13,724 bases of DNA from Rhodospirillales bacterium (GCA_030040955.1 JASHSH010000064.1:1-13724), one strand, 5' to 3'. Counted from the first letter of the stretch, positions 1 through 7,504 are shown. The notes: generated by a model not told the origin, from the sequence alone. Program-made: numbers and translations.

Positions 1-496
1 CGCGCCAGGCGCGGTGCGCCGCGCGCGCCGCCTCGCCGTCGATGCCGGCGAACGCGTCGAGCACGGCGAGGTGGGTCGCGGGGTCGAGCAGCGTATGGCT
101 CTCGAACTGGCCGTGGATCTCGGCCAGGCATTCGCCGAGCCGGCGCAGCAATCCGACGCTCGCCGGCTGGTCGTTGACGAAGGCGCGCGAGCGTCCGTCG
201 CCGGCGACCACGCGGCGCAGGATCAGCGAATCGGCGGGCTCGATGCCCTGTTCGGCCAGAATGGCCGCCACCGGATGGTCGGCGGGCGGCGCGAAGGCGG
301 CGGCGACCGACAGCTGGTCGGCGCCGGGACGCAGCAATCCCGACTCGGCGCGCGCGCCCAGCGCGAGGCCGAGCGAATCGAGCAGGATCGATTTGCCGGC
401 GCCGGTCTCGCCGGTGAGAACGGTCAGGCCCGGCGCGAAGCCGATGTCGAGCCGGTCGATGAGCACGACGTTGCGGATCGAGAGCGTCTGCAACAT
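1..496 (-). CDS. recN: DNA repair protein RecN, N-terminal part (runs off the left edge)
   Basis: RecN is an SMC-like ATPase that acts in recombinational repair of double-strand breaks in the cytoplasm. About 165 N-terminal codons are present; the rest lies beyond position 1. Translating the minus strand from the ATG at 496 gives a start MLQTLSIRNVVLIDRLDIGF, the typical RecN opening, followed by the Walker A loop GETGAGKS at about residues 29-36. Further in are the family segments RSRAFVNDQPAS and EIHGQFESHTLLDP, which correspond to the conserved RSRAFING and DIHGQHEHQSLL regions of RecN. The start lies 10 bases after the bamD stop, so the two are very probably cotranscribed. The bamD-recN order is common in Alphaproteobacteria. 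The partial length prevents checking the coiled coil and C-terminal ATPase lobe. Confidence 0.93.
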   Translation of the reverse strand, partial: MLQTLSIRNVVLIDRLDIGFAPGLTVLTGETGAGKSILLDSLGLALGARAESGLLRPGADQLSVAAAFAPPADHPVAAILAEQGIEPADSLILRRVVAGDGRSRAFVNDQPASVGLLRRLGECLAEIHGQFESHTLLDPATHLAVLDAFAGIDGEAARAAHRAWR

Positions 497-506
497 CGCG
501 CGCGCG

Positions 507-1376
507 TCACCACAGATGATCGAGCCAGCCGAACCAGCCGCCACCGGAGGCGGCGGGTTGCGCCGGCGCCGGCCCGGGCGGCGGGGCGGCCGCGACCGAC
601 TGACCGCCCGGCAGCGATTTCACCAGCTCGTAGCTGTCGGCATACCATCGATCGCCCGGATAGTTGTAGCCGAGATAGGCGGCCCATTTGCGCCCCTCCT
701 CGCCCAATCCCAGCGTCTCGTAGCACTCGACCAGCCGCTCCAGCGCCTCCGGCACCTGGTTGGTGGTCTGATATTTGGTGATCACGGTGAGGTAGCGGTT
801 GATGGCGGCGACATACTGCTTGCGGAACTGGTAGAAGCGCCCGATCGACATTTCGCGCCCGGCCAGATGGTCGTGGACGAGATCGAGCTTGAACTGGGCG
901 TCGCGCGCGTATTTGGTCGCCGGGAAGCGGGTGACCACTTCGAGCAGCGCCGTCTGCGCTTCCTCGGTGATCTTCTGGTCGCGCTGCACGTCGGCGATCT
1001 GCTCGTAGTAGCACAGCGCCTTCAGGTAATAGGCATAGGCGATGTCCTTGTAGCCGGGATGGAGTTGGATGAACCGGTCGAGCGCGGCGACCGCCTCGTC
1101 CTGCTTGTCGCCTTCGTACTGGGAATAGGCGCTCATCAGCTGCGCCTTGGTCGCCCAGGGCGAATTCGGGTGCTGGCGGTCGACCTCGTCGAAATCCTTG
1201 GTCGCCTTCTCGTAATCGCGCTGCTCGAGCGCGTCCATCGCCTCGTTGTAGAGCTGATCGACCGGCTTCTCGACGTATTCGTCCTTCTTGTGCCCGGCGC
1301 AGTCGGCGAGCAGGAGCGGAGTCGCGGCGAGGGCAAGGGCCAGAAGGGTCGCGCGAGCGCGGAGCAGGACCGTCAT
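507..1376 (-). CDS. bamD: Outer membrane assembly lipoprotein BamD
   Basis: BamD (ComL/YfiO family) is the essential lipoprotein partner of BamA in the complex that inserts beta-barrel proteins into the outer membrane. The 289-residue protein begins with a basic, hydrophobic signal sequence and a lipobox-like LLLADC with Cys26 as the probable lipidated residue. TPR-type helices follow: YNEAMDALEQRDYEKATKDFDEVDRQHP, split here by position, covers about residues 43-70, and AVAALDRFIQLHPGYKDIAY about 95-114, both characteristic of the family. Further TPR-like segments include FPATKYARDAQFKLDLV, and the tail is a Pro/Ala/Gly-rich stretch ending in GWLDHLW. The residue before the lipobox Cys is Asp rather than the usual Gly, Ala or Ser, which is odd. 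The ATG at 1376 is preceded by GAGGCG. The gene is followed by recN 10 bases downstream. Identification is secure from the TPR pattern and the gene order. Confidence 0.95.
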   Translation of the reverse strand: MTVLLRARATLLALALAATPLLLADCAGHKKDEYVEKPVDQLYNEAMDALEQRDYEKATKDFDEVDRQHPNSPWATKAQLMSAYSQYEGDKQDEAVAALDRFIQLHPGYKDIAYAYYLKALCYYEQIADVQRDQKITEEAQTALLEVVTRFPATKYARDAQFKLDLVHDHLAGREMSIGRFYQFRKQYVAAINRYLTVITKYQTTNQVPEALERLVECYETLGLGEEGRKWAAYLGYNYPGDRWYADSYELVKSLPGGQSVAAAPPPGPAPAQPAASGGGWFGWLDHLW

Positions 1377-1411
1377 CGCCTCATCGTATTGCCGGTGGGG
1401 AAGGCGCGCGC

Positions 1412-1438
1412 ACTATAGCACAGCATCCGCGCCGGCAA
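1412..1438 (-). promoter_or_regulatory. Probable sigma-70 promoter of bamD-recN (extended -10)
   Basis: On the minus strand, TATAGT (1417-1412) is preceded by TGC, giving an extended -10 TGN-TATAGT. TTGCCG (1438-1433) is a possible -35 at a short spacing of 15 bp, which an extended -10 can tolerate. Transcription would start near 1405, about 30 bases before the bamD ATG. Assigned by pattern only. Confidence 0.5.
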
Positions 1439-1490
1439 GGCGGCAGCCGGTCTCGCCACGGCCGCCGGATAATCCTTTGCTCATATTATG

Positions 1491-1629
1491 TGCGATGCAG
1501 CGCCATTTGGCCGAAGCCTGCCCATTTCTTGTGCGACGCAGCATGGGACGCTCGCGGCCCCCCACTATAACTCGTGACATTTCAATGAAGTACGGTCAAT
1601 TCCGCGCATGGCCCGCATCTTGCGACGCA
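1491..1629. repeat. Three copies of TGCGAYGCA in the urt control region
   Basis: The near-palindrome TGCGA(T/C)GCA occurs at 1491-1499, 1532-1540 and 1621-1629. The first two share the longer context GTGCGAYGCAGC (1490-1501 and 1531-1542) and start 41 bp apart, close to four helical turns. The third overlaps the -12 element of the sigma-54 promoter. The arrangement suggests operator sites for a regulator of the urt operon, but the motif is not one I can assign to a known protein. It is shorter than the usual NtrC site. Confidence 0.45.
1609..1623 (+). promoter_or_regulatory. Sigma-54 (RpoN) -24/-12 promoter of the urt operon
   Basis: TGGCCCGCATCTTGC matches the sigma-54 core consensus TGGCAC-N5-TTGC with the invariant GG (1610-1611) and GC (1622-1623) exactly 10 bases apart. 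Transcription would begin near 1635, about 32 bases before urtA. Sigma-54/NtrC control is established for many bacterial urea transporter operons, so motif and gene function agree. A site GCGCC-ATTT-GGCCG (1500-1513), about 125-135 bp upstream of the predicted start, is at a suitable distance for an NtrC-type activator but has a non-standard spacing. Confidence 0.7.
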
Positions 1630-1666
1630 ACGTCCCATCGGCACTCATAACGAGGGAAGCTTGCCC

Positions 1667-2953
1667 ATGAAGACGCTAGGCGTATCGGTGGCGGCAGGGG
1701 TGATGCTCGCCGCCGCATTCGGTTCCGGGGCTTGGGCGGACGAGGACACGATCAAGATCGGCGTCCTCCATTCGCTATCCGGCACCATGGCGATCAGCGA
1801 GACCACGCTGAAGGACACGATCCTGATGATGGTCGACGATCTCAACAAGAAGGGAGGGCTGCTCGGCAAGAAGGTCGAGGCGGTGGTGGTCGATCCGGCC
1901 TCCAACTGGCCGCTCTTCGCCGAGAAGGCGGCCGAGCTGCTCGAACAGGACAAGGTGGCCGCGGTGTTCGGCTGCTGGACCTCGGTGTCGCGCAAGTCGG
2001 TGCTGCCGGTCTTCGCCAAGGACAACGGGCTGCTGTTCTACCCGGTCCAGTACGAGGGCGAGGAATCGCAGAAGGGCGTGTTCTACACCGGCGCCGCGCC
2101 GAACCAGCAGGCGATTCCGGCGGTCGAGTATCTGATGAGCAAGGATGGCGGCGAGGTGAAGCGTTGGGTGCTCGAGGGCACCGACTACGTCTATCCGCGC
2201 ACGACCAACAAGATCCTGCGCGCCTTTCTGCACCTCAAGGGCGTGACCGACGAGGACATTCTGGAGAACTACACGCCGTTCGGCTTCTCGGACTGGCAGA
2301 CCGAGGTCGGCAAGATCAAGTCCTTCGCCGCCGCCGGCAAGAAGACGGCCGTGGTCTCCACCATCAACGGCGACGCCAACGTTCCGTTCTACAAGGAGCT
2401 CGCCAACCAGGGCATCAAGGCCTCCGACATTCCCGTCGTCGCCTTCTCGGTCGGCGAGGAGGAGCTGTCCGGCATCGACACCACCAACCTGGTCGGCCAC
2501 CTCGCCGCCTGGAACTATTTCGAGTCGGTGAAGACGCCGCAGAACGAGGCTTTCATCAAGCAGTGGCACGCCTTCATCAAGAACGACAAGCGCACCACCA
2601 ATGACCCGATGGAAGCGCATTACATCGGCTTCAAGATGTGGACGCAGGCGGTGTTGCAGGCCGGCACGACCAACCCCGACGCGGTCCGCCAGGCGGTGAT
2701 CGGCCAGAAGGTCACCAACCTCACCGGCAGCACCGCCGTGATGCTTCCCAACCACCACCTGACCAAGCCGGTGCTGATCGGCGAGATCCGCCCCGACGGC
2801 CAGTTCGACGTGGTGTGGAAGACCAAGGCGCCGGTGCCGGGCGAAGCCTGGGCCTACAAGTATCTTGACGAGGACAAGGGTAAGCACGCCGACTGGGAGT
2901 TCCCGTGGGTGTGCGAGAGCTGCACCGAGCCGACCTTCAAGGCGTATGAGTGA
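1667..2953 (+). CDS. urtA: Urea ABC transporter substrate-binding protein UrtA
   Basis: This is the periplasmic receptor of the UrtABCDE urea importer, of the branched-chain amino-acid (type I) binding-protein superfamily. The 428-residue protein has a signal peptide ending near AWA|DED at residues 22-25. The mature protein carries the UrtA-type segments GVLHSLSGTMAISETTLKD, VVVDPASNWPLFAEKAAEL, FGCWTSVSRKSVLPVF, LLFYPVQYEGEESQ and FYTGAAPNQQAIPAVEYL. These are shared by UrtA and by the related short-chain amide receptor FmdD, so amides remain an alternative substrate. I chose the ATG at 1667 over a TTG two codons upstream because GAGGG (1652-1656) is correctly spaced to it and the signal peptide then begins MKTLG. 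The gene heads the operon, behind a sigma-54 promoter, and is followed by a strong hairpin that probably keeps the receptor in molar excess over the membrane genes. Confidence 0.95.
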   Translation: MKTLGVSVAAGVMLAAAFGSGAWADEDTIKIGVLHSLSGTMAISETTLKDTILMMVDDLNKKGGLLGKKVEAVVVDPASNWPLFAEKAAELLEQDKVAAVFGCWTSVSRKSVLPVFAKDNGLLFYPVQYEGEESQKGVFYTGAAPNQQAIPAVEYLMSKDGGEVKRWVLEGTDYVYPRTTNKILRAFLHLKGVTDEDILENYTPFGFSDWQTEVGKIKSFAAAGKKTAVVSTINGDANVPFYKELANQGIKASDIPVVAFSVGEEELSGIDTTNLVGHLAAWNYFESVKTPQNEAFIKQWHAFIKNDKRTTNDPMEAHYIGFKMWTQAVLQAGTTNPDAVRQAVIGQKVTNLTGSTAVMLPNHHLTKPVLIGEIRPDGQFDVVWKTKAPVPGEAWAYKYLDEDKGKHADWEFPWVCESCTEPTFKAYE

Positions 2954-2969
2954 GTCGTTGCGTGAAGCC

Positions 2970-2996
2970 GGGCCCCGCCGTCGCGCGGCGGGGCCC
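2970..2996 (+). terminator. Intercistronic GC hairpin between urtA and urtB
   Basis: GGGCCCCGCCG (2970-2980) and CGGCGGGGCCC (2986-2996) form a perfect 11-bp stem with a 5-base loop. Only ATTT follows, so it lacks the U-tract of an intrinsic terminator. It lies 16 bases after the urtA stop. The likely roles are partial termination or 3'-end stabilisation of a urtA-only transcript, as is common after highly expressed binding-protein genes. Confidence 0.6.
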
Positions 2997-3023
2997 ATTT
3001 CCGTGCCAGACCGAGGATAGGCG

Positions 3024-4865
3024 TTGAAGCTGCTTCGCCTCGTCCTCCCCCTGGCGGCGCTGCTGGTCGCGCCGCCAGGTCTGGTGCGCGCCGAGAACCA
3101 GGCGGCGGTCCAGGTCGCGGCCGAGTCATCGGATCAATCCGACCAGACCGATCAGTCGGACCAGTCCGCGGCCCAGCCCTCCGACAATACCGATGCCTTC
3201 TCGCAGGGCAGCGCGGTCAACGGCGACGAGCAGCAGCCGGCCGGCGCGGCCGAGGGCGGCGCGACCGACGAGAATGCCGGAACCGCCGAATCCACCGAGG
3301 CCGCCGGCGCGGAGGCCGCCAAGCCGGTGGTCATCAGCGATTTCGCCTCCGCCGTCGCGGCGCTGAGCTCCGAGAGCTACGACGACAAGCTGAAGGCCGT
3401 CCAATTCCTCGGCGGTCTCGGCGACGCGCGCGCCGCGCCGATCCTCCAGGCGTTGACCGAGGACCGGCTGTACGCGGCCGCCGACGGCGCGCTCGTCTAT
3501 GTCGACGGACAGAAGCTGCGCGCCGCGCTCGACGGCAAGGAAATTCCCGGACCGAAGCCGGCCGGGCTCAATTTGATTTCGGCGAACAACCGGGTGCGCG
3601 GATTGATCCAGGGCGTGCTCGGCCAGCTGCGTCTGCTCGATCCCGACGCCAGCGTGCGCCGCCGCGCCGCCGAGGCGATCGCCGACCAGCCGACCGCCGA
3701 ATCCGCCGCCGCGCTGGCCCGCGCGCTGGCGAAAGAGACCGAGCCGGCGACGCGCGCGGCGATGCTGACCACGCTGGCCCGCCTCCAGGTGCAGGATGCC
3801 GATCCGGCCAAACGCCTGGCGGCCGTGCGCTCGCTCGCCGACTCCACCGACCCGACGGTCGCCGGCGTGCTGCGCCACCAGCTCGAAGTGGAAAAAGACG
3901 CCGCCGTGCGCGCCGCCGCCGAGGCGGCGATCAAGTCGATTCAGTCGCGCCTGCTCTGGTACGACATCGGCGCCGACCTGTTCGAGGGCCTGTCGCTGGG
4001 CAGCATCCTCCTGCTCGCCGCCATCGGCCTCGCCATCACCTTCGGCGTGATGGGCGTGATCAACATGGCGCACGGCGAGATGATCATGCTCGGCGCCTAC
4101 ACCGCCTTCGTGGTCCAGCAGCTGTTCCGCGCGCTGCTGCCGCCGGGCTGGATCGACGCCTATCTGGTGGTCGCGCTGCCGGTGGCGTTCCTGGTCACCG
4201 CGCTGATCGGCATCGGGCTCGAGCGCGGCGTGATCCGCTTCCTCTACGGCCGGCCGTTGGAGACGTTGCTCGCCACCTGGGGCATCAGCCTGATCCTCCA
4301 GCAGGCGGTGCGCAGCATCTTCGGCCCCGACAATCAGGCGGTGTCGAATCCGAGCTGGATGACCGGTGGCGTGCCGCTGGGCGGCGGCTTCACGCTGACC
4401 TGGAACCGGCTCGGCATCATCATCTTCTGCCTGGCCGTGCTCGGCGGGCTGGCGGCGTTGCTGCGCTATTCCGCCTTCGGGCTCCACATGCGGGCGGTGG
4501 CCCAGAACCGTCCGATGGCGGCGGCGATGGGCATCCGCACCGGGCGGGTCGACGCCTACACATTCGGGCTCGGCTCGGGCATCGCCGGGGTGGCGGGCGT
4601 GGCGCTGTCGCAGATCGGCAATGTCAGCCCCAATCTGGGCCAGATCTACATCGTCGATTCCTTCATGGTGGTGGTGTTCGGCGGCGTCGGGTCGCTGTGG
4701 GGCACGCTGATGGGCGCGGCCAGCCTCGGCATCATCAACAAGTTCCTCGAACCCTTCTCCGGCGCGATCCTCGGCAAGATCTTCGTCCTCGTGTTCATCA
4801 TCCTGTTCATCCAGCGCCGTCCGCGCGGCCTGTTCGCCCTCAAGGGCCGGGCGCTGGAGGGCTGA
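3024..4865 (+). CDS. urtB: Urea ABC transporter permease UrtB with long N-terminal extension
   Basis: UrtB is one of the two inner-membrane permeases of the urea importer (LivH family). The 613-residue protein has three parts: a signal-like hydrophobic start (residues 1-23); a low-complexity stretch rich in Asp, Gln, Ser, Ala and Glu (about 28-100) containing four [ST]DQ triplets at 36-47; and an alpha-helical, HEAT-like region (about 106-308, with LDPDASVRRRAAEAIADQ and DPAKRLAAVRSLADSTDP). The multi-span permease follows (about 313-613) with the LivH-type motif GVMGVINMAHGEMIMLGAYT and, near the end, VVVFGGVGSLWGTLMGA. Helical N-terminal domains are usual for UrtB, but this protein is longer than the typical 520-540 residues because of the low-complexity segment. 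The TTG start at 3024 follows GAGGAT (3013-3018); no ATG is in frame nearby, and a GTG upstream is cut off by a stop. urtC begins 1 base after the stop. Confidence 0.93.
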   Translation: MKLLRLVLPLAALLVAPPGLVRAENQAAVQVAAESSDQSDQTDQSDQSAAQPSDNTDAFSQGSAVNGDEQQPAGAAEGGATDENAGTAESTEAAGAEAAKPVVISDFASAVAALSSESYDDKLKAVQFLGGLGDARAAPILQALTEDRLYAAADGALVYVDGQKLRAALDGKEIPGPKPAGLNLISANNRVRGLIQGVLGQLRLLDPDASVRRRAAEAIADQPTAESAAALARALAKETEPATRAAMLTTLARLQVQDADPAKRLAAVRSLADSTDPTVAGVLRHQLEVEKDAAVRAAAEAAIKSIQSRLLWYDIGADLFEGLSLGSILLLAAIGLAITFGVMGVINMAHGEMIMLGAYTAFVVQQLFRALLPPGWIDAYLVVALPVAFLVTALIGIGLERGVIRFLYGRPLETLLATWGISLILQQAVRSIFGPDNQAVSNPSWMTGGVPLGGGFTLTWNRLGIIIFCLAVLGGLAALLRYSAFGLHMRAVAQNRPMAAAMGIRTGRVDAYTFGLGSGIAGVAGVALSQIGNVSPNLGQIYIVDSFMVVVFGGVGSLWGTLMGAASLGIINKFLEPFSGAILGKIFVLVFIILFIQRRPRGLFALKGRALEG

Positions 4866-4866
4866 G

Positions 4867-6045
4867 ATGCTCCTCGACCGGCTGTTCGCGGCGCCCGACG
4901 CTCCCGGCATGGGCGGGCCCCGGTTGTGGCTCTGGTTCGGCGGCATCGGCGCGCTGCTGCTGATCGTCGTGCCGGTGCTCAACCTGGCGGTGCCGGAAGG
5001 CTCGGCGCTGCACCTGCCCAACTGGGCGGTGCCGCTCGCCGGCAAGTATCTCTGCTACGCGGTGCTCGCGCTTTCGCTCGACCTGGTCTGGGGATATTGC
5101 GGCGTGCTCTCCCTCGGCCACGGCGCGTTCTTCGCGCTCGGCGGCTACTCGCTCGGCATGTATCTGATGCGCGAGATCGGCACCCGCGGCGTCTACAAGA
5201 ATCCGATCCTGCCCGACTTCATGGTGTTCCTGAACTGGAAGTCGCTGCCCTGGTACTGGTACGGCTTCAACCATTTCTGGTTCGCCGTGATCATGGTGAT
5301 GCTGGTGCCGGGCCTGCTCGCCTTCGTGTTCGGCTTCCTCGCTTTCCGCTCGCGCATCACCGGCGTCTATCTGTCGATCATCACGCAGGCGATGACCTAT
5401 GCGCTGCTGCTCGCCTTCTTCCGCAACGACATGGGCTTCGGCGGCAACAACGGGCTGACCGACTTCAAGGACATCATCGGCTTCGACCTGCGCGACCAGG
5501 GCACCAAGGTCGGACTCTATGTCGCCAGCGCGATCGCGCTCGGGCTCGCCTTCCTGCTCTGCCGCTACGTGGTCACCTCGAAGCTCGGCCGGGTGATGAT
5601 GGCGGTGCGCGACGCCGAGGCCCGCGTGCGCTTCCTCGGCTATTCGGTGACCGGGGTGAAGCTGTTCGCCTTCACGCTTTCCGCCGTGCTCGCGGGCATC
5701 GCCGGCGCGCTCTACGTGCCGCAGGTCGGCATCATCAACCCGTCCGAATTCTCGCCCGGCAACTCGATCGAAATCGCCATCTGGGTGGCGGTGGGCGGCC
5801 GCGGCGGGCTGGTCGGCGCGATTCTCGGCGCCATCGCCGTCAACCTCGCCAAGACCTGGCTCACCGGCGCGGTGCCCGAGATCTGGCTGTTCTTCCTCGG
5901 CGGGCTGTTCATCCTGGTGACCTTGCTGCTGCCGCGCGGGCTAATGGGCCTGCTCACCCGGACCGGCCGCCATGCCGGACCCGCGCTCGCCGCCGAGGCC
6001 GCGGCGGCCGAGGAATCGGGAGCGACGGAGGAACGCCATGCCTGA
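4867..6045 (+). CDS. urtC: Urea ABC transporter permease UrtC
   Basis: UrtC is the second inner-membrane permease (LivM family) that pairs with UrtB. The 392-residue protein has many hydrophobic spans, including ALSLDLVWGYCGVLSLGHG (about residues 67-85), which is the LivM/UrtC signature. It also has RITGVYLSIITQAMTYALLL, FRNDMGFGGNNGLTDFKD and, near the C-terminus, VAVGGRGGLVGAILGAIAVN. The Ala/Glu-rich tail after the last span is cytoplasmic by inference. The ATG at 4867 is preceded by GGAGGG at 4856-4861 and lies 1 base after the urtB stop. Its own stop overlaps the start of urtD by 8 bases, which implies tight translational coupling of the permease and ATPase genes. Confidence 0.95.
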   Translation: MLLDRLFAAPDAPGMGGPRLWLWFGGIGALLLIVVPVLNLAVPEGSALHLPNWAVPLAGKYLCYAVLALSLDLVWGYCGVLSLGHGAFFALGGYSLGMYLMREIGTRGVYKNPILPDFMVFLNWKSLPWYWYGFNHFWFAVIMVMLVPGLLAFVFGFLAFRSRITGVYLSIITQAMTYALLLAFFRNDMGFGGNNGLTDFKDIIGFDLRDQGTKVGLYVASAIALGLAFLLCRYVVTSKLGRVMMAVRDAEARVRFLGYSVTGVKLFAFTLSAVLAGIAGALYVPQVGIINPSEFSPGNSIEIAIWVAVGGRGGLVGAILGAIAVNLAKTWLTGAVPEIWLFFLGGLFILVTLLLPRGLMGLLTRTGRHAGPALAAEAAAAEESGATEERHA

Positions 6046-6805
6046 CGGCGGCCAGGTCGCGCGCGGCTCCATCCTCTATCTCGACGGCGTGACCGTGAGC
6101 TTCGACGGGTTCAAGGCGCTGCGCGACCTTTCCTTCGTCATCGCGCCGGGCGAGCTGCGCACCGTGATCGGCCCCAACGGCGCGGGCAAGACCACGATGA
6201 TGGACGTGGTCACCGGCAAGACGCGGCCCGAATCGGGCGACGTACTGTTCGACGGCGGCATCGATCTCACCAAGCTCGACGAGGCGCAGATCGCCAATCT
6301 CGGCATCGGCCGCAAGTTCCAGAAGCCGACCGTGTTCGAGAACCTGACGGTGTTCGAGAATCTCGAGCTCGCGCTCAAGACTTCGCGACGCACCTTCGCC
6401 GTGCTCACCTTCCACCTGAGCCGGCCGGAACGGCATCGCATCGAGGCGGTGATGGAGCGGGTCGGACTCGCCGACAAGAGCGGCCTGCGCGCCGGCCAGC
6501 TGTCGCACGGGCAGAAGCAGTGGCTCGAGATCGGCATGCTGCTGATGCAGGATCAGCGCCTGCTGCTGCTCGACGAGCCGGTCGCCGGCCTGTCCGATTC
6601 GGAAACGGAGGCCACCGCCGCGCTGATCCTCGATCTCGCCAAGGACAAGTCGCGCTCACTCGTGGTGGTCGAGCACGACATGGAATTTGTCCGCACCCTG
6701 GGCGCCAAGGTGACCGTGCTGCACGAGGGCAGCGTGCTCGCCGACGGCAGCATCGACATGGTGCAGAACGATCCGCGCGTCATCGAAGTCTATCTGGGCA
6801 GATAG
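6038..6805 (+). CDS. urtD: Urea ABC transporter ATP-binding protein UrtD
   Basis: UrtD is one of the two cytoplasmic ATPases that power urea import (LivG-like). The 255-residue protein shows Walker A GPNGAGKTT at about residues 47-55, the Q-loop region GRKFQKPTVFENLTVFENLE, the ABC signature LSHGQKQW, Walker B LLLLDEP followed by VAGLSDSET, and the H-loop VVVEHDMEFVR. The GIGRKFQKPTVF segment and the LSHGQ signature are typical of UrtD rather than LivG. I start the gene at the ATG at 6038, behind GGAGGAA, instead of an in-frame ATG at 5972. The extra 22 residues would be an Arg/Pro-rich shadow of the urtC 3' end. The start overlaps the urtC stop, and urtE follows after 3 bases. Confidence 0.95.
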   Translation: MPDGGQVARGSILYLDGVTVSFDGFKALRDLSFVIAPGELRTVIGPNGAGKTTMMDVVTGKTRPESGDVLFDGGIDLTKLDEAQIANLGIGRKFQKPTVFENLTVFENLELALKTSRRTFAVLTFHLSRPERHRIEAVMERVGLADKSGLRAGQLSHGQKQWLEIGMLLMQDQRLLLLDEPVAGLSDSETEATAALILDLAKDKSRSLVVVEHDMEFVRTLGAKVTVLHEGSVLADGSIDMVQNDPRVIEVYLGR

Positions 6806-6808
6806 GCC

Positions 6809-7504
6809 ATGCTGTCGGTCGAGGGCATCGATCTCTATTACGGCGCGAGCCACGCGCTGCGCGGCGTCTCGGTCGCCGCGAGCCCCGGCAAGGTCACTTG
6901 CGTGCTGGGGCGCAACGGCGTGGGCAAGACCAGCCTGCTGCGCGCGATCATGGGATTGCAGCCGATCGGATCGGGGCGGGTGAGCTGGGAGGGCAAGGAG
7001 ATCACCTCCATGCCCGCCTATGTGCGCGCTCGCCTGGGCATCGGTTTCGTGCCCCAAGGCCGCGAAATCTTCGCCCGGCTCACGGTGCGCGAGAATCTGG
7101 AGACCGGGCTCGCGCCGCTGCCGCGCGGTTCGCGCAGCATTCCCGCCAGCGTCTACGAGCTGTTCCCGGTGCTGAAGGACATGCTGGGCCGGCGCGGCGG
7201 CGATCTCTCCGGCGGCCAGCAGCAGCAGCTCGCCATCGCCCGCGCCCTCGTCACCCGGCCGCGTCTGCTCATCCTCGACGAGCCGACCGAAGGCATCCAG
7301 CCCTCGATCATCAAGAGCATCGGCAAGGTGATCCGCACGCTGGCCGACCAGGGCGGCATCGCGATCCTGCTGGTCGAGCAGTATTTCGAATTCGCCCGCG
7401 AGCTCGCCGACGATTTCGCGGTGATGGACAGGGGCGAGGTGGTGCTCGCCGGCCCGGCCAAGGGGATGGTCGAATCCGAGGTCCGGCGCTACCTCACGGT
7501 CTAG
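6809..7504 (+). CDS. urtE: Urea ABC transporter ATP-binding protein UrtE
   Basis: UrtE is the second ATPase of the importer (LivF-like) and completes the five-component transporter. The 231-residue protein has Walker A GRNGVGKTS (about residues 34-42), the family segment GIGFVPQGREIFARLTVREN, the ABC signature LSGGQQQQLAIARAL, Walker B LLILDEPTEGIQPSII and the H-loop region ILLVEQYFEFA. The combination PQGREIFARLTV with EPTEGIQPSII is strongly typical of UrtE. It starts 3 bases after the urtD stop and is the last gene of the operon. No clear intrinsic terminator is visible in the 199 bases that follow. Confidence 0.95.
   Translation: MLSVEGIDLYYGASHALRGVSVAASPGKVTCVLGRNGVGKTSLLRAIMGLQPIGSGRVSWEGKEITSMPAYVRARLGIGFVPQGREIFARLTVRENLETGLAPLPRGSRSIPASVYELFPVLKDMLGRRGGDLSGGQQQQLAIARALVTRPRLLILDEPTEGIQPSIIKSIGKVIRTLADQGGIAILLVEQYFEFARELADDFAVMDRGEVVLAGPAKGMVESEVRRYLTV

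Noticed and set aside
42..1418. A 458-codon plus-strand frame opposite recN and bamD
   Set aside because: The minus strand has Walker A of RecN and BamD TPR sequence; the plus frame shows no family signal.
1500..1513. GCGCC-ATTT-GGCCG as an NtrC binding site
   Set aside because: The half-sites match only partly and the spacer is 4 instead of 5. Kept as a weak possibility in the promoter note, not as a feature.
1566..1571. TATAAC as a sigma-70 -10 for urtA
   Set aside because: No -35 at 16-18 bp; the nearest TTGTGC is about 31 bp away. The sigma-54 element downstream fits much better.
1661..1666. TTG start for urtA two codons upstream
   Set aside because: The ATG at 1667 has the better distance to GAGGG and gives a normal signal peptide start.
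1775..2998. A 407-codon minus-strand frame opposite urtA
   Set aside because: Antisense shadow of a strongly identified UrtA gene.
3126..5045. A 639-codon open frame on the minus strand across urtB
   Set aside because: It is antisense to a clear urtB/urtC coding region, is rich in Arg, Gly, Ala, His, Asp and Glu without domains, and is the usual result of very high GC in the third codon position.
5972..6037. Upstream ATG for urtD adding 22 residues
   Set aside because: The added sequence is Arg/Pro-rich, lies inside urtC and lacks a ribosome site, while the ATG at 6038 has GGAGGAA.
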